In this document: positions 35,146 to 43,380 of the stretch, piece by piece
Layout: each line of letters starts with the position of its first letter
Position numbering within the stretch: position 1 is the first letter of the stretch
Origin: Herbaspirillum hiltneri N3
GTDB taxonomy: Bacteria; Pseudomonadota; Gammaproteobacteria; Burkholderiales; Burkholderiaceae_D
Assembly (NCBI RefSeq): GCF_001267925.1
Contig: NZ_CP011409.1
Coordinates: 1,984,001-2,048,000 of the forward strand
Reading direction: 5' to 3'
Length of the DNA: 64,000 nt
The notes under the pieces: model-generated
Databases searched by the model: none
What the model was told of the DNA's origin: nothing
Seen by the model: the letters and a program-made list of their open reading frames with translations, nothing else
Made by a program: the position numbers and the translations under genes

Positions 35146-36309
35146 ATGTCTTCGAATGCCTCCACCATCAGCTCGCCCGCCGCACCACAACAAGACTCAG
35201 CAATTTTTCGCGCACTCGCCGAGATGCTCGGCCACGGCGGTATCCGCATCAACGGCAATAATCCCTGGGATATCCAGCTGCATCGCGCCGGCGTGCCCGA
35301 ACGCGCCTTTGCGCAAGCCAACCTCGGCCTCGGTGAGGCATACATGGATGGCGACTGGGACGCCGAACAGCTGGACGAATTTTTCTCGCGGCTGTTGCGC
35401 ACGCGACTGACCGACAACATCAAGCCCCTGCGGCTGGTAGGTCACGTGCTGGCCGCGAAATTCATGAATCGCCAGAACCTCAAACGCTCGCGCATGGTCG
35501 GCGAAATGCACTATGACCTCGGCAACGATTTCTACGCGGCGATGCTCGATTCGCGCATGACCTACACCTGTGGCTACTGGAACACCGCAACCACGCTGGA
35601 AGAAGCGCAGGAAGCCAAGCTCGACCTGATTTGCCGCAAGCTGAAACTGAAGCCCGGCATGCGCGTGCTCGATATCGGCTGCGGCTGGGGCAGCTTCATG
35701 GCTTTTGCCGCCGAGCGCTACGGCATTGAAGCGGTGGGAGTGAGCATTTCCAAGGAACAGATCGCGCTGGCGAAAGAGCGTCACGGGCACCTGCCGCTCG
35801 ACTTCCGCCTGCAGGACTACCGCGAACTCAACGAACGCTTCGACGCCATCGTCAGCATCGGCATGTTCGAACATGTGGGCCGTCGCAACTACCGCACCTA
35901 CATGGAAGTCGCGCATCGCTGCCTGGCCGACGACGGCCTGTTCCTGCTGCACACCATCGGCAAGAACCAGCGCAAGTCCTCGCCCGATCCATGGATCGAC
36001 AAATACATTTTCCCCAATGGCGATCTGCCGTCCATCGGTCAGATGGGCGACGCCTTCGATCATCTGTTCGTGGTGGAGGATCTGCACAACTTCGGCGCCG
36101 ACTACGACAAGACGCTGATGGCCTGGCACAGCAATTTCGAAGCGGCGTGGCCGCGTTTCGAGGCGCAACTGGGGGCGCGTTTCCGCCGCATGTGGCGTTA
36201 TTACCTGCTGTCCTGCGCCGGGGCATTCCGCGCACGCGACATCCAGCTGTGGCAGTGGGTGTTGTCGAAGAAGGGCGTGATGGGCGGTTATCGGCGCGAG
36301 CGCATCTGA
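35146..36309 (+). CDS. cfa: Cyclopropane-fatty-acyl-phospholipid synthase
   Basis: Cfa adds a methylene group from S-adenosylmethionine across double bonds of membrane lipids, a stress adaptation that complements the desaturase at 14.7 kb. The 387-residue protein has the SAM motif VLDIGCGWGSFMAFAAERYG, MFEHVGRRNYRTYM with the catalytic glutamate/histidine region, and WIDKYIFPNGDLPS. The ATG at 35146 has AGGA nine bases upstream. It converges on the sirtuin gene with four bases between the stops. Confidence 0.95.
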   Translation: MSSNASTISSPAAPQQDSAIFRALAEMLGHGGIRINGNNPWDIQLHRAGVPERAFAQANLGLGEAYMDGDWDAEQLDEFFSRLLRTRLTDNIKPLRLVGHVLAAKFMNRQNLKRSRMVGEMHYDLGNDFYAAMLDSRMTYTCGYWNTATTLEEAQEAKLDLICRKLKLKPGMRVLDIGCGWGSFMAFAAERYGIEAVGVSISKEQIALAKERHGHLPLDFRLQDYRELNERFDAIVSIGMFEHVGRRNYRTYMEVAHRCLADDGLFLLHTIGKNQRKSSPDPWIDKYIFPNGDLPSIGQMGDAFDHLFVVEDLHNFGADYDKTLMAWHSNFEAAWPRFEAQLGARFRRMWRYYLLSCAGAFRARDIQLWQWVLSKKGVMGGYRRERI

Positions 36310-36313
36310 GGTC

Positions 36314-37162
36314 CTAAGCCTGTGCTGACCCCAGGCGATCCGCCAGCAAAGGCAGCAGCAACTCCGCTGCCTCCTCGGATTTGATCGCCAGCAAAGGATC
36401 GGCGCGCGTGACGCCGCGGTTGATGGCGGCGATCGGTTTTCCGGCTTCTGCAGCCATGCGGCAAAAACGGTATCCCGAAAACACCACCAGCGACGACCCC
36501 ACCACCAGCACCGCATCGGCCGCCGCCACCGCGCGCTCGGCCGCTTCGCTGCGCGCACGCGGCACGCCGTCGCCGAAAAACACCACGTCGGGTTGCAGCA
36601 TGCCGCCGCACACCGGGCAAGGCGGCACATGGAAGCCGGCCAGGGCGGCCGTTTCCAGATCTGCATCGCCGTCGGGCAGGGCCGCCGCATCGCTGGCGGC
36701 CAGTTCGGGATTGGCGAGTTCCAGCAAGTCCTGCACGCTGCGGCGCGTATGCGTGGCGCCGCAATCGAGGCAGACCACGCGATGGATGTTGCCGTGCAAT
36801 TCGATGACGTCGCTGCTGCCGGCCTGCTGGTGCAGGCCGTCGACGTTTTGCGTGAGGATGGTGGAGATCTTGCCTGCAATTTCCAGCGCCGCCAATGCGC
36901 GGTGGCCGGCGTTTGGCGTTGTTCCCGCCAGCTTGGGCCAGCCGATCATGCTGCGCGCCCAATAACGCCGGCGCATCGCTTCCGAACTGCGGAAGGCCGG
37001 ACCTTCCATCGGCGCCTTGCCGCGCCGCACGCCGTTGGCGTCGCGATAATCGGGAATGCCGGAGGCCGTGCTGATGCCGGCGCCGCTCAGGACCAGTACA
37101 CGGCGATGCGGCGCGATGAACGCGGCCAGCGCGTCCACGTCCGCGAAGAGATGGTCTTCCAA
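36314..37162 (-). CDS. Sir2-family NAD-dependent deacylase
   Basis: A 282-residue sirtuin. NAD-binding motifs GAGIST (27-32) and IPDYR (36-40), the TQNVDGLHQQAG block, catalytic His123 in ELHGNIHR, and four zinc cysteines (131, 134, 182, 185) are all present. PDVVFFGDGVP follows the second pair. It would remove acyl groups from lysines using NAD. The start is TTG at 37162 with a weak ribosome binding site, 13 bases after the stop of a small membrane-protein gene, so translational coupling is likely. Confidence 0.92.
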   Translation of the reverse strand: MEDHLFADVDALAAFIAPHRRVLVLSGAGISTASGIPDYRDANGVRRGKAPMEGPAFRSSEAMRRRYWARSMIGWPKLAGTTPNAGHRALAALEIAGKISTILTQNVDGLHQQAGSSDVIELHGNIHRVVCLDCGATHTRRSVQDLLELANPELAASDAAALPDGDADLETAALAGFHVPPCPVCGGMLQPDVVFFGDGVPRARSEAAERAVAAADAVLVVGSSLVVFSGYRFCRMAAEAGKPIAAINRGVTRADPLLAIKSEEAAELLLPLLADRLGSAQA

Positions 37163-37175
37163 GAAAGTCCCGGTC

Positions 37176-37331
37176 TTAAACCCGGTCCATGCCCGCGGTC
37201 ACGATGAAGGACACCAGCGCGGCCGTGATCGACCAGACGGCCAGGCGATATTGCGGGATGAACTTGGTGATGACCGGCAGCAGGAAGTAGAGGACGACGC
37301 CGATGAGGATGCAGGTGATGACTCGTTTCAT
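37176..37331 (-). CDS. 51-residue two-span membrane protein upstream of the sirtuin gene
   Basis: A short ORF with two hydrophobic helices (VITCILIGVVLYFLLPVIT and AVWSITAALVSFIVTAG) separated by a short polar loop (KFIPQYRL). The ATG is at 37331 and the TAA at 37,176-37,178, directly before the TTG of the sirtuin gene. The regular reading frame and close coupling argue for a true gene. Function unknown. Confidence 0.65.
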   Translation of the reverse strand: MKRVITCILIGVVLYFLLPVITKFIPQYRLAVWSITAALVSFIVTAGMDRV

Positions 37332-37662
37332 GACTTGATCTTGTTGATGTTGATGAAGATGCCCGCCGGTTCAGCGACGGCGACGTTGAGATCCTATCAT
37401 TGATTGACGGCAATGGCAGCCCGGGCTTCCCCAAGCGGACAAGCGCAGACAGGTGCGGGCAGGGGCATATTTAAAACTTATACCCCTATCGACAATCCGT
37501 ATTTCCTTGATCTTGTCTTAAGAGAATAGACTTCAGTCACAGCAGTTTCGGAGGACGGATTGTTGTGAAGGCCGCTACCACGGCCGCTTTGTCTGGCAGT
37601 AACGCATCGTACCCGGTGCAGTAACGGCAGGCGATATCTGAATAACCATTTTGGAGACGTAC
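37332..37662. other. Intergenic region between the sirtuin unit and the indolepyruvate oxidoreductase fragment
   Basis: About 330 bases that should hold divergent promoters. The repeat CAGTAACG occurs twice near 37,600-37,630. Nothing else could be identified. Confidence 0.4.
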
Positions 37663-38169
37663 ATGGAATACCGTTCGGCAGCCGAGCCTGTTGAATTGTC
37701 AGCCCCTGACCGGTCGGGGCGGGCAGTGCAAAAGGTAGCAACCACAGCAGAAAATTCAGCAGCAACTTCAGCATCCACTCCCGTCTCGGGGGCTGCACCG
37801 CTCGCGACGGTCAGTCTCGACGACAAATACACCGCAACTTCGGGTTCGATCTTTTTGTCCGGCATCCAGGCGCTGGTGCGCTTGCCGCTGCTGCAGTATC
37901 TGCGCGACCAGAAAGCCGGGCTCAACACCGCGGGCTTCATTTCCGGCTATCGCGGCTCGCCGCTGGGCGGACTCGACGAAGCCCTCTGGAAGGCGCAGCC
38001 GCATCTCGACGCGCACAAGATCAGGTTCCAGCCCGGCACCAATGAAGACATGGCGGCCACCGCCGTGAACGTCGGCTCCGGTTGCCGGAAGGCGCCGATG
38101 GCAAGCCGCGGAATGGCGCTCTCCAACTGTTTTTCGTCGGCGTGGCGCAGCACCCGGCGGCACATCTGA
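37663..38169 (+). pseudogene. N-terminal fragment of indolepyruvate ferredoxin oxidoreductase
   Basis: Begins at ATG 37663 with GGAG six bases upstream. Residues 52-135 (LDDKYTATSGSIFLSGIQALVRLP through GLNTAGFISGYRGSPLGG and FQPGTNEDMAATAV) are the start of the fused, roughly 1200-residue indolepyruvate oxidoreductase of betaproteobacteria, an enzyme of aromatic amino acid breakdown. After residue 135 homology ends, and the remaining 33 codons read antisense through a truncated AraC-type gene. More than 85 percent of the protein is missing, so it cannot be functional. Confidence 0.85.
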
Positions 38170-38186
38170 TCCAGTAAATCTTTCAT
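38068..38186 (-). pseudogene. N-terminal fragment of an AraC-family regulator
   Basis: Reading from ATG 38186 on the minus strand, about 40 codons (MKDLLDQMCRRVLRHADEKQ and SAIPRLAIGAFRQPEPTF) resemble the start of AraC regulators that sit divergently from short-chain dehydrogenase genes. The sequence then runs into the antisense strand of the indolepyruvate oxidoreductase fragment. The rest of the sensor domain and the helix-turn-helix domain are missing. The divergent SDR gene supports the assignment, which rests on a short stretch. Confidence 0.55.
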
Positions 38187-38339
38187 GAAACCAGTGTGGC
38201 ACGACTTGGAGGTGAGATCAATGAAATGAGCGGATCAGGCAAGAATCTGCGCAGTTTTGGCGAGCGAGCAGGGGGTCGGGAGCGTATCTTGGGCAAGACG
38301 GGCGCGGTCATTGCGCACTTAACTTCACGGGAGAAAATC

Positions 38340-39320
38340 TTGACCATCAAACATTTCGATGCGAAATCGACAACAGACGACGTATTGGGCGATATCGATC
38401 TGCGCGGCAAACGCGCCTTCATCACCGGCGTCTCGGCCGGGCTGGGCGTGGAAACGGCGCGCGCCCTCGTGGCGCGCGGCGCCGAAGTGATCGGCACGGT
38501 GCGCGATCTCGACAAAGCGCATGGCGCGACGAAAGTCGTGCGCGACGCGGCGGAGCAAAGCGGCGGCCGTTTTGAAATCATCCGGATGGACCTGGCCGAT
38601 CTGTCATCGGTGCGTGCGGTCACCGATGCGATGGCCGCCGCCGGGAAGCCCTTCGACCTGGTGGTCGCCAACGCCGGCATCATGGCGACGCCGTTTGGGC
38701 ATACCAAAGACGGCTTCGAACTTCAGTTCGGCACCAACGTGCTTGGCCACTATGTGCTGATCAATCGCCTTGCGCCATTGATGCGGCAGGGCGGACGGGT
38801 GATCGTGCTGTCTTCCAACGGCCATCGTTTTGCAGACGTCGATCTTGAGGATCCGAACTTTGCGAACACGCCCTACGATCCCTGGGTTGCCTACGGTCGC
38901 TCCAAGACCGGCGACGCCTTGCTGGCGGTTGCGTTCGATGCGCGACACCGCCATCGCGGGGTGCGCGCAGCGAGCATCCATCCCGGCGTGATTCAGACCG
39001 AGCTGATTCGCCACATGGAGCCGGAAGCCTTCCAGGCGGCGTTCACGGCGATGAATGAACAGCATCTGGCGCAAGGGCACCAGCCGTTCGAAGTGAAAAC
39101 CGTCGCACAAGGAGCGGCAACGACCTTATGGGCCGGCATCGTTGCCGATGCGGAGACGATCGGCGGCCGCTATTGCGAGGATTGCCATGTCGGTGAGATC
39201 TTGCCGGATGATGCCGTTGTCAGTGCGTTCAGCGCCGGCGTGCGTCCCTTCGCAATCGATGCCGCGCGCGCCGATGCGTTGTGGGCCAAGGCGGGAGAGC
39301 TTGTGGGAGAGAAGTTTTAA
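38340..39320 (+). CDS. Short-chain dehydrogenase/reductase (WW-domain oxidoreductase-like)
   Basis: A 326-residue NAD(P)-dependent oxidoreductase of the long SDR type. The cofactor motif is TGVSAGLGVETARAL (TGxxxGxG), followed by NAGIM, the catalytic serine in IVLSSNGHR and the YGRSKTGD motif with Tyr and Lys four apart. The substrate is unknown. The TTG at 38340 with GGGAG six bases upstream is the best start. It is divergent from the broken AraC gene, which was probably its regulator. Confidence 0.9.
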   Translation: MTIKHFDAKSTTDDVLGDIDLRGKRAFITGVSAGLGVETARALVARGAEVIGTVRDLDKAHGATKVVRDAAEQSGGRFEIIRMDLADLSSVRAVTDAMAAAGKPFDLVVANAGIMATPFGHTKDGFELQFGTNVLGHYVLINRLAPLMRQGGRVIVLSSNGHRFADVDLEDPNFANTPYDPWVAYGRSKTGDALLAVAFDARHRHRGVRAASIHPGVIQTELIRHMEPEAFQAAFTAMNEQHLAQGHQPFEVKTVAQGAATTLWAGIVADAETIGGRYCEDCHVGEILPDDAVVSAFSAGVRPFAIDAARADALWAKAGELVGEKF

Positions 39321-39364
39321 AAACGTCATCGCGCACCTACGACGGGCAGTGCATTGACGTCACT

Positions 39365-39386
39365 GGTCCCGGCGCTCGCCGGGACC
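39365..39386. repeat. REP-like palindrome between the SDR and photolyase genes
   Basis: A 9-base perfect stem (GGTCCCGGC and GCCGGGACC) with loop GCTC lies between two convergent genes. It lacks a U-tract. It resembles the CCCGG palindrome near 2,439. Confidence 0.6.
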
Positions 39387-39390
39387 GGTC

Positions 39391-40887
39391 CTACTCTTCT
39401 TCCCCCAGATCCTTCTTCACCACCGCATACCTTAACAAGGTCCTCTTGCGCGCCTCGGCGTGATCCACCATCGGCTCCGGATAGTCTTTCCCGATCTTCA
39501 CTCCCGTCGCCTTCAGCAAGTCCGCCGGACACAGCCACGGTGCATGAATATGCTTGTCCGGCAAACCGGCCAGCTGCGGCAAATAGCGCCGGATGAACTT
39601 GCCCTCCGCATCAAATTTTTCCGACTGCGTAATCGGATTGAAGATGCGGAAATAAGGCTGCGCATCGCAGCCGGAAGACGACGCCCACTGCCACCCGCCA
39701 TTGTTGGCCGACAGGTCGAAGTCATTGAGCAGGTCCGCAAAATACTTCTCGCCCCAGCGCCAGTCGATCCCCAGGTCCTTGGTCAGGAAACTGGCCGTCA
39801 CCATGCGCAGGCGATTGTGCATGTAACCGGTCTGGTTCAGCTGCAGCATGGCGGCGTCGACCAGCGGATAACCGGTGCGACCCTCGCACCACCTGGCAAA
39901 CATGTCACGCGCGTGCTTGCCGCCTTCCCACTGGATGGCGTCGTAATCCGACTTGAAGGAGCGTTCCGCCACGCGAGGATGATGGAACAGGATCATGAAG
40001 TAGAAGTCGCGCCAGACCAACTCGGACAACCACACCGGCGCACCGCGGCGTCCTTCGCCGATGCGCATGGCGTCGACCGCCGCGCGCGCCAGGGTGCGGA
40101 TCGAGATCGTGCCGAAGCGCAGGTGCACCGACAGATACGATGGTCCTTTGATCGCCGGGAAATCGCGCGTGTCGCCGTACTTGCCCAGGCGCGGCAGGAA
40201 GTCTTCCAGCAATTGCGCTGCGCCAGACATGCCTGTCGGGATGCGCAGGTCTTTCAGATTGCTCGGCAGGAAGCCGAGGTCTTCCAGCGTGGGCAAAGCC
40301 TTGTGGTATTTCTTCGAAGGCGGTGCGAGTTGCGCGAAATAAGCGTCCACCGGATAAGGTTTGAGGTAGAAGTCGCCGCCGGGACCGGACAGCTTGTTCA
40401 TCCACGCATTCTTGTACGGCGTGAAGACGGAGAAGGGACGACCGGCCAGCGACAGTACCTCGTCTTTTTCAAAGATGACCTGATCCTTGTAGGTCAGCAA
40501 TTGGCGACCATCTTTTTCCAATCGATTCTTGACCGTAGCATCGCGCTTGATCGCCTGTGGTTCGTAGTCGTGATTGGTGAAGACGGCATCAACGCCAAGT
40601 TCCGCCGCCAGCGCCGGGATGTCTTGTTGCGCCGACGCATGGCGCACGATCAGCGCGCCGCCGGCTGCACGCAAGGCAGCATCAAGCTCGGCAATGCAGG
40701 CCATGATGAAGTCAATGCGGCGATCGGCTTGCAAGCCGTCGGCAATCAGCGCATCGAGGATGTCGCGGTCATAGACGAAGACGCAATACACCTGTTTGCT
40801 TTGTTTGAGCGCGTAGTACAACGCAGCGTGGTCGCTGATGCGCAGGTCGCGGCGGAACCAGACGAGGGAAGAGTCGAAAGTCGGCAT
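39391..40887 (-). CDS. phrB: Deoxyribodipyrimidine photolyase
   Basis: A 498-residue light-driven enzyme that splits cyclobutane pyrimidine dimers. The N-terminal antenna-binding domain starts LVWFRRDLRISDHAALYYAL; the C-terminal FAD domain contains WRDFYFMILFHHPRV, CEGRTGYPLVDAAMLQLNQTGYMHNRLRMVTASFLTKDL and WASSSGCDAQPYFRIFNP. Full length for a class I CPD photolyase. It stands alone on the minus strand. Confidence 0.96.
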   Translation of the reverse strand: MPTFDSSLVWFRRDLRISDHAALYYALKQSKQVYCVFVYDRDILDALIADGLQADRRIDFIMACIAELDAALRAAGGALIVRHASAQQDIPALAAELGVDAVFTNHDYEPQAIKRDATVKNRLEKDGRQLLTYKDQVIFEKDEVLSLAGRPFSVFTPYKNAWMNKLSGPGGDFYLKPYPVDAYFAQLAPPSKKYHKALPTLEDLGFLPSNLKDLRIPTGMSGAAQLLEDFLPRLGKYGDTRDFPAIKGPSYLSVHLRFGTISIRTLARAAVDAMRIGEGRRGAPVWLSELVWRDFYFMILFHHPRVAERSFKSDYDAIQWEGGKHARDMFARWCEGRTGYPLVDAAMLQLNQTGYMHNRLRMVTASFLTKDLGIDWRWGEKYFADLLNDFDLSANNGGWQWASSSGCDAQPYFRIFNPITQSEKFDAEGKFIRRYLPQLAGLPDKHIHAPWLCPADLLKATGVKIGKDYPEPMVDHAEARKRTLLRYAVVKKDLGEEE

Positions 40888-40993
40888 GGAGGATCAGGTG
40901 GGAGCAATAACAGGATGGTAAAGCATCTCGCCGGCGCAAACAAAAACAGCGACCGCAAGGCCGCTGTTCTTGATGACCGCAAGCGCGGAGCGA

Positions 40994-41728
40994 TCAGCCG
41001 CCCAGATAGGCTTCCACCACTTTAGGGTTATGCAGCAGGTTGGCGCCGGTGTCTTCCAGCACGATCTTGCCGGTTTCGAGCACGTAGCCGCGTTGCGCGA
41101 TGCGCAAGGCCTGGCGCACGTTCTGTTCGACCAGCAGGACCGTCATGCCGGTCTTGTTGATCTCTTTCACGATGCGGAAAATTTCCTGGATGATCAGCGG
41201 CGCGAGACCCATCGACGGCTCGTCCAGCAGCAAGACCTTGGGACGGGCCATCAGCGCGCGGCCGATGGCGAGCATCTGCTGTTCGCCGCCGGAGAGGTTG
41301 CCGGCCAGGCCCTTGGCGCGTTGCTTCAGGACCGGGAAGAGCGAATAGACCCACTCCAGGTCGCCGGCCACCGCAGCCTTGTCCTTGCGCGTGTAGGCGC
41401 CCAGGGAGAGGTTTTCTTCGATGGTGAGCGTGGTCAGCGTGGCGCGCCCTTCGGCGACTTGTACGACGCCGCTGCCGACGATGCGGTGCGGCGATTGCTG
41501 CGTGAGGTCTTCACCGTTGAAGATCACCTTGCCGCGCGTCGCCTTGACGAGGCCGGAGATGGCCAGCAGCGAAGTGCTCTTGCCGGCGCCGTTGGCGCCG
41601 ACCAGCGCGGTGATTTCGCCTTCGTTCAAGGTCAGGCTGATGCCTTTGACGGCTTCGATGTGGCCGTAGGAAACCGCCAGGTCCTGGACTTGCAGAATAA
41701 CGTTGGGGGCAGTCTGGGTCGGGCTCAT
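40994..41728 (-). CDS. livF: Branched-chain amino acid ABC transporter ATPase LivF (second system)
   Basis: A 244-residue ATPase with GANGAGKST, LSGGEQQ and LLLLDEPSMGL. It overlaps livG by four bases (ATGA), which means translational coupling. Last gene of livK-livH-livM-livG-livF. Compared with the first system's LivF it has the same domain layout but many substitutions, so the two operons are not a recent duplication. Confidence 0.94.
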   Translation of the reverse strand: MSPTQTAPNVILQVQDLAVSYGHIEAVKGISLTLNEGEITALVGANGAGKSTSLLAISGLVKATRGKVIFNGEDLTQQSPHRIVGSGVVQVAEGRATLTTLTIEENLSLGAYTRKDKAAVAGDLEWVYSLFPVLKQRAKGLAGNLSGGEQQMLAIGRALMARPKVLLLDEPSMGLAPLIIQEIFRIVKEINKTGMTVLLVEQNVRQALRIAQRGYVLETGKIVLEDTGANLLHNPKVVEAYLGG

Positions 41729-42486
41729 TCTTCTTCCTTGCCGAGGTAAGCCTCGATCACTTCCTGGTTGTTCTTGATCTCATCCGGTGTGCCTTCGGCG
41801 ATGATCTTGCCGAAGTTGAGCACGGCGATGCGGTCGCACAGGCCCATCACGAAACGCATGTCGTGTTCGATCATGAAGATCGAGAAACCGCGCTGCTTGA
41901 TGTTGATGATTTCAGCCATGAGCTCGGTCTTTTCCGCCGGATTCATGCCGGCCACCGGTTCGTCCAGCAAAAGCAGCTTGGGCTTGGTCGCCAGCGCGCG
42001 GGCGAATTCCAGCTTGCGTTGCTCGCCGTAGGAGAGGCTGTCGGCCAGCATCTCGGCCTTGTGGTCCAGGCGTACCCAGGACAGCAGCTCGAGCGCGCGT
42101 TCGCGGGCTTCTTTCTCGATCTTGCGGAACGAGCCGAGGTTCAGCAGCAGGCCGCCGAAACCGTAGTCGAGGTGATCGTGCATGCCGACCACGACGTTTT
42201 CGAGCAGCGTCATTTCCTTGAACACGCGGATGTTCTGGAAGGTGCGGGCGATGCCGCGTTCGGTGATCTTGTGGGGGGCGACGTTGCCGATGTCCTGGCC
42301 GTCGAACACGATGTTGCCGGAGGAGGCGCGCAACAGGCCGGTGATCAGGTTGAACACGGTGGTCTTGCCGGCGCCGTTGGGGCCGATCAGACCGAAGATG
42401 CCGCCTTCCGGCACGTGGAACTGGACGCCTTGCAGGACCTGCAAGCCGCCGAAGTTTTTACTGATCTGGTTGAATTGTAAAAGCAT
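41725..42486 (-). CDS. livG: Branched-chain amino acid ABC transporter ATPase LivG (second system)
   Basis: A 253-residue ATPase with GPNGAGKTT, the LivG-type signature LSYGEQRK and LLLLDEPVAGMN. It overlaps the livM stop by one base and the livF start by four, so the three genes are tightly coupled. Forms the motor with LivF. Confidence 0.95.
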   Translation of the reverse strand: MLLQFNQISKNFGGLQVLQGVQFHVPEGGIFGLIGPNGAGKTTVFNLITGLLRASSGNIVFDGQDIGNVAPHKITERGIARTFQNIRVFKEMTLLENVVVGMHDHLDYGFGGLLLNLGSFRKIEKEARERALELLSWVRLDHKAEMLADSLSYGEQRKLEFARALATKPKLLLLDEPVAGMNPAEKTELMAEIINIKQRGFSIFMIEHDMRFVMGLCDRIAVLNFGKIIAEGTPDEIKNNQEVIEAYLGKEEE

Positions 42487-43376
42487 CAGTTCACCTTCTT
42501 GCTTGCAGAATTGTTACCGTTACGGCGTTGCATAAATGCGCGGATGCGGCGCGGATCCCAGATGCCCTTCGGCAGATACAGCACGACGAGGATCAGGATC
42601 AGGCCGTTGGCGGCCAGGCGGAAGTCCTTGAAATGGCGCAGCACTTCCGGCAGCAGCGACAGGATGGTCGAGCCGATCATCGGGCCGATCAGGTTGCTGG
42701 TGCCGCCGAACACGGCCATGGTCAGGATGTCCACGGCGTTTTCGAAACCGTAGTTGTTGGGGCCGATCGTGAAGGTGTAGTGTGCATTCAACGCGCCGGC
42801 GATACCGGCGATTGCTGCACCGATGACGAAGGCCAGCAGCTTGTAGCCGGCCACGTTGACGCCCATCAGGCGGGCCGCGACTTCGTCTTCCTTGATCGCT
42901 TCAAATGCGCGGCCGATCTTGGAGCGGCGTACGCGGGCGAGGAAATACACGGTCACGCCCAGCAGCAGCACGATGTGCCACCACTCGGTGACCGGCGGAA
43001 CGCCGTTCAGACCCATCGGGCCGCCGGTGATTTCCATGTTCAGCACCACCACGCGCACCACTTCGCCGAAGCCCAGCGTCGCCATCGCGAGGTAGACGCC
43101 GGACAGGCGCAGCGTCGGGATGCCGATCACCAGCGCCACCAGCGCCGGCAGGATGCCGCCGGCCGCGAGCGCGACCGGGAAGGGCAGGCCTGCCTGCATG
43201 GTAATCAGGGAGGCGACGTAAGCGCCGATCCCCATGAACGCTGCGTTGGCCAGCGACAGCAGGCCGCACGACAGCGTGACGTAGATTGACAGGGCCAGCA
43301 TGGCGTTGACGCCGACGCTGAAGATGACGGTGTTGTACGTCGCCCAGAATCCATCCCACCATTCCATCATAGTCAT
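42486..43376 (-). CDS. livM: Branched-chain amino acid ABC transporter permease LivM (second system)
   Basis: A 296-residue inner-membrane permease with the LivM blocks GVYLAMATLGFGEVVRVVVLNMEITGGPMGLNG and AIKEDEVAARLMGVN. About nine to ten membrane segments. It starts four bases after the livH stop. It lacks the N-terminal extension and inserted stretch found in the first system's LivM. Confidence 0.95.
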   Translation of the reverse strand: MTMMEWWDGFWATYNTVIFSVGVNAMLALSIYVTLSCGLLSLANAAFMGIGAYVASLITMQAGLPFPVALAAGGILPALVALVIGIPTLRLSGVYLAMATLGFGEVVRVVVLNMEITGGPMGLNGVPPVTEWWHIVLLLGVTVYFLARVRRSKIGRAFEAIKEDEVAARLMGVNVAGYKLLAFVIGAAIAGIAGALNAHYTFTIGPNNYGFENAVDILTMAVFGGTSNLIGPMIGSTILSLLPEVLRHFKDFRLAANGLILILVVLYLPKGIWDPRRIRAFMQRRNGNNSASKKVN

Positions 43377-43380
43377 GGGA

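Noticed and set aside
35197..36879. 560-codon frame antisense to cfa and sirtuin
   Set aside because: Low-information Arg/Ala/Ser-rich translation opposite two well-identified genes.
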